A DNA stretch of 64,000 nt, from positions 1 to 64,000 of the forward strand of contig JBMNMN010000002.1 in the NCBI GenBank assembly GCA_050953365.1. The letters run 5' to 3'. The stretch's first letter is position 1. Each line of letters starts with the position of its first letter. The notes below the pieces were generated by a model. That model was not told the origin of the DNA, ran no database searches, and was given only the letters and a program-made list of their open reading frames with translations. Below are positions 62,228-64,000 of this stretch, one piece after another. The DNA comes from UBA1426 sp050953365 (GTDB taxonomy: Bacteria; Bacillota; Clostridia; Peptostreptococcales; Anaerovoracaceae). Both the position numbers and the translations under genes were made by a program.

Positions 62228-62319
62228 TAACTATAATGCAAGAGCGTCGTCGGATTAAACCCTTTTGCCCAATGTCGCTTACAATTAAGGAAGAGATTTA
62301 TAATATAAAGGATATACAC

Positions 62320-64000
62320 ATGGCAGATAAAATCATTATTAAAGGCGCAAACGAACACAATTTAAAGAATATAGATGTAACCATACCCAGGGACAAGCTG
62401 GTGGTCCTTACCGGGCTTTCCGGTTCAGGTAAGTCTTCTCTGGCTTTCGATACCATCTATGCGGAAGGGCAGAGACGCTATATGGAGAGTTTGTCTTCCT
62501 ATGCCCGGCAGTTTTTAGGCCAGATGGAAAAGCCGGATGTGGAGTATATTGAAGGGCTTTCTCCGGCCATTTCCATCGATCAGAAAACCACAAGCAAGAA
62601 TCCCCGGTCTACGGTTGGCACAGTAACGGAGATTCACGACTATCTTCGACTCATGTATGCCCGCATCGGGATCCCTCACTGCTCCGTGTGCGGCATGGAA
62701 ATCAGCAGCCAGACTGTGGACCAGATCGTGGATCGTTTGATGGCCCTTGAAGAGGGAACAAGAATAACGGTTCTGGCCCCCGTTGTCCGGGAAAGAAAGG
62801 GCGAGCATGAAAAGATCCTTGAGAGGATTCGCAAAGAGGGGTTTACCAGAGTTCGCGTGGACGGTGAAATAAAAGATCTCAATGAGGATGAAATCAAGCT
62901 GGAAAAAACCTACAAGCACACCGTTGAAATCGTCATTGATCGAATTATCGTGAGGCCGGGGGTGGAGAGCCGCCTGGCCGAGTCTGCGGAGATGGCCATT
63001 ACTCACGGAGACGGATTGGTCAATGTCCTTTTGGGAGACGGCAGTATGATGGTATTTAGTACGAAACTGGCCTGTCCGGATCACGGAATCAGCATAGAGG
63101 AACTGGAGCCAAGAATGTTTTCGTTTAACAGCCCCTTTGGAGCATGCCCCGACTGCAGCGGATTGGGTTTTCTTGAAAGAATCGATCCGGACCTGATTAT
63201 TACACGGCAGGATCTGTCTATTCCGAAAGGAGCGTTGGCAAATGTATTTGCTTCCATGGAAATCGCCGGTTTCTATCGCCAGATGATCGATGCCCTTGCC
63301 AGATATCACGGAGTCGATATCAACTTGCCCTATTCGGAACTCCCTGAGAAATTTAAGAAGGATTTGCTCTACGGCACAGGAGACCGCAAGCTGGAATATT
63401 ATTATGTGAGCAGGAACAACGGCTCTGAATCCTATCGAAATCATCCTTTTGAGGGTGTCATCAACAACCTGGAGAGAAGATACAGAGAGACCAATTCCGA
63501 TTATATAAAAGAAAGAATGCGACAATATATGAGCGTGGTGACTTGTCCCACATGCGGAGGGAAGAGACTCAAACCGGAAGCGCTGGCCGTAACGGTTGGC
63601 GGAATGAACATTGCAGCCTTGTCGGATCTGTCCGTACGGGATGCGTTGGAGTTTATCAAAAACCTGAACCTGTCGGAAAGGGACAGCACCGTTGCAAAGC
63701 AAATAAAGAAAGAATTGATTTCCAGACTGGGCTTTTTGGTAGATGTGGGACTGGATTATCTGACCCTTTCCAGGGCCTCGGGGACTCTGTCCGGCGGCGA
63801 ATCCCAGAGGATTCGTCTTGCAACTCAGATCGGCTCCGGCCTTATGGGAGTTTTGTATATACTGGACGAGCCCAGCATCGGCTTGCATCAGAAGGACAAT
63901 GCAAAGCTTCTGAAGACCTTGCGCAACCTGACCGACATGGGGAATACGCTTATCGTCGTGGAGCACGACGAGGAGACTATGTATGAAGCGGACCATATTA
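62320..64000 (+). CDS. uvrA: Excinuclease ABC subunit A (partial, runs off the window)
   Basis: 560 codons are present and open to the end. MADKIIIKGANEHNLKNIDV and GLSGSGKSSLAFDTIYAEGQRRY are the N-terminal ATP site, CSVCGMEI and the second pair CPDHG/CPDCSG the zinc sites, and LSGGESQRIRLATQIGSGLMGVLYILDEPSIGLH the ABC signature and Walker B of the first half. The second ATPase half lies beyond the window. RBS AAAGGATA, ATG at 62320. Confidence 0.96.
   Translation, partial: MADKIIIKGANEHNLKNIDVTIPRDKLVVLTGLSGSGKSSLAFDTIYAEGQRRYMESLSSYARQFLGQMEKPDVEYIEGLSPAISIDQKTTSKNPRSTVGTVTEIHDYLRLMYARIGIPHCSVCGMEISSQTVDQIVDRLMALEEGTRITVLAPVVRERKGEHEKILERIRKEGFTRVRVDGEIKDLNEDEIKLEKTYKHTVEIVIDRIIVRPGVESRLAESAEMAITHGDGLVNVLLGDGSMMVFSTKLACPDHGISIEELEPRMFSFNSPFGACPDCSGLGFLERIDPDLIITRQDLSIPKGALANVFASMEIAGFYRQMIDALARYHGVDINLPYSELPEKFKKDLLYGTGDRKLEYYYVSRNNGSESYRNHPFEGVINNLERRYRETNSDYIKERMRQYMSVVTCPTCGGKRLKPEALAVTVGGMNIAALSDLSVRDALEFIKNLNLSERDSTVAKQIKKELISRLGFLVDVGLDYLTLSRASGTLSGGESQRIRLATQIGSGLMGVLYILDEPSIGLHQKDNAKLLKTLRNLTDMGNTLIVVEHDEETMYEADHI

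Noticed and set aside
62515..63996. Long minus-strand reading frame of 493 codons near the right end
   Set aside because: It is antisense to uvrA, whose open frame runs to the window end and shows all family motifs.

Overview
The window looks like the chromosome of an anaerobic, amino-acid-fermenting Gram-positive bacterium of the Clostridia. The reasons are a glycine reductase cluster with two in-frame UGA (selenocysteine) codons, a tandem glycine riboswitch, a T-box leader, strong AGGAGG ribosome binding sites, a dnaX-yaaK-recR-yaaL-bofA block of Bacillus/Clostridium type, rubrerythrin and TRAP transport. Genus and species cannot be read from the sequence. No phage, insertion sequence, tRNA or CRISPR array was seen.

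Layout. 1-8.1 kb: a frameshifted sigma-54 activator gene faces an operon that still has a -24/-12 promoter and two upstream dyads. The operon carries an SDR, two divergent glycine-dehydrogenase P-protein-like subunits, an AcoX/ATP-NAD-kinase-like protein and a second SDR, with no H, T or L protein. 8.1-15.9 kb: a glycine riboswitch, then grdX, grdE, grdB(Sec), trxB, trxA, grdA(Sec) and a single fused grdC-grdD gene. Together these reduce glycine to acetyl phosphate with electrons from the thioredoxin pair. 16-18.5 kb (minus strand): methionine-type ABC importer metQIN. 18.9-24.2 kb: xanthine phosphoribosyltransferase and a BMP-type nucleoside/purine ABC importer. 24.5-35.3 kb: a sugar-acid operon with an IolC-like kinase, class II aldolase, DeoR regulator, zinc alcohol dehydrogenase, TRAP transporter, UxaB, UxaA and an EamA exporter.

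35.4-45.2 kb is a mixed housekeeping stretch: DJ-1/PfpI, MFS, PHP, PC4-like, ACT domain protein, phenylacetate-CoA ligase with a T-box far upstream, a TGS-uridine-kinase-like protein, psuK-psuG and rubrerythrin. 45.4-54.7 kb is DNA replication and repair: pcrA, ligA, an AIR-synthase-like protein, the SRP RNA, dnaX, ybaB/yaaK, recR, yaaL (inverted) and bofA. 54.8-57.5 kb holds a tandem duplication of a sodium:solute symporter with a tiny partner membrane protein. In the first copy the symporter is deleted but the tiny gene is intact. 57.6-64 kb: an orphan membrane protein resembling the NuoH/HycD/EchB subunit, citrate synthase, uvrB with an SOS box, and uvrA, which runs off the end.

The most unusual items are the P-protein-like pair stripped of its partner proteins and canonical motifs, the grdC-grdD fusion, the selective loss of a symporter beside a preserved 48-residue partner, and the T-box upstream of an aromatic-acid CoA ligase.
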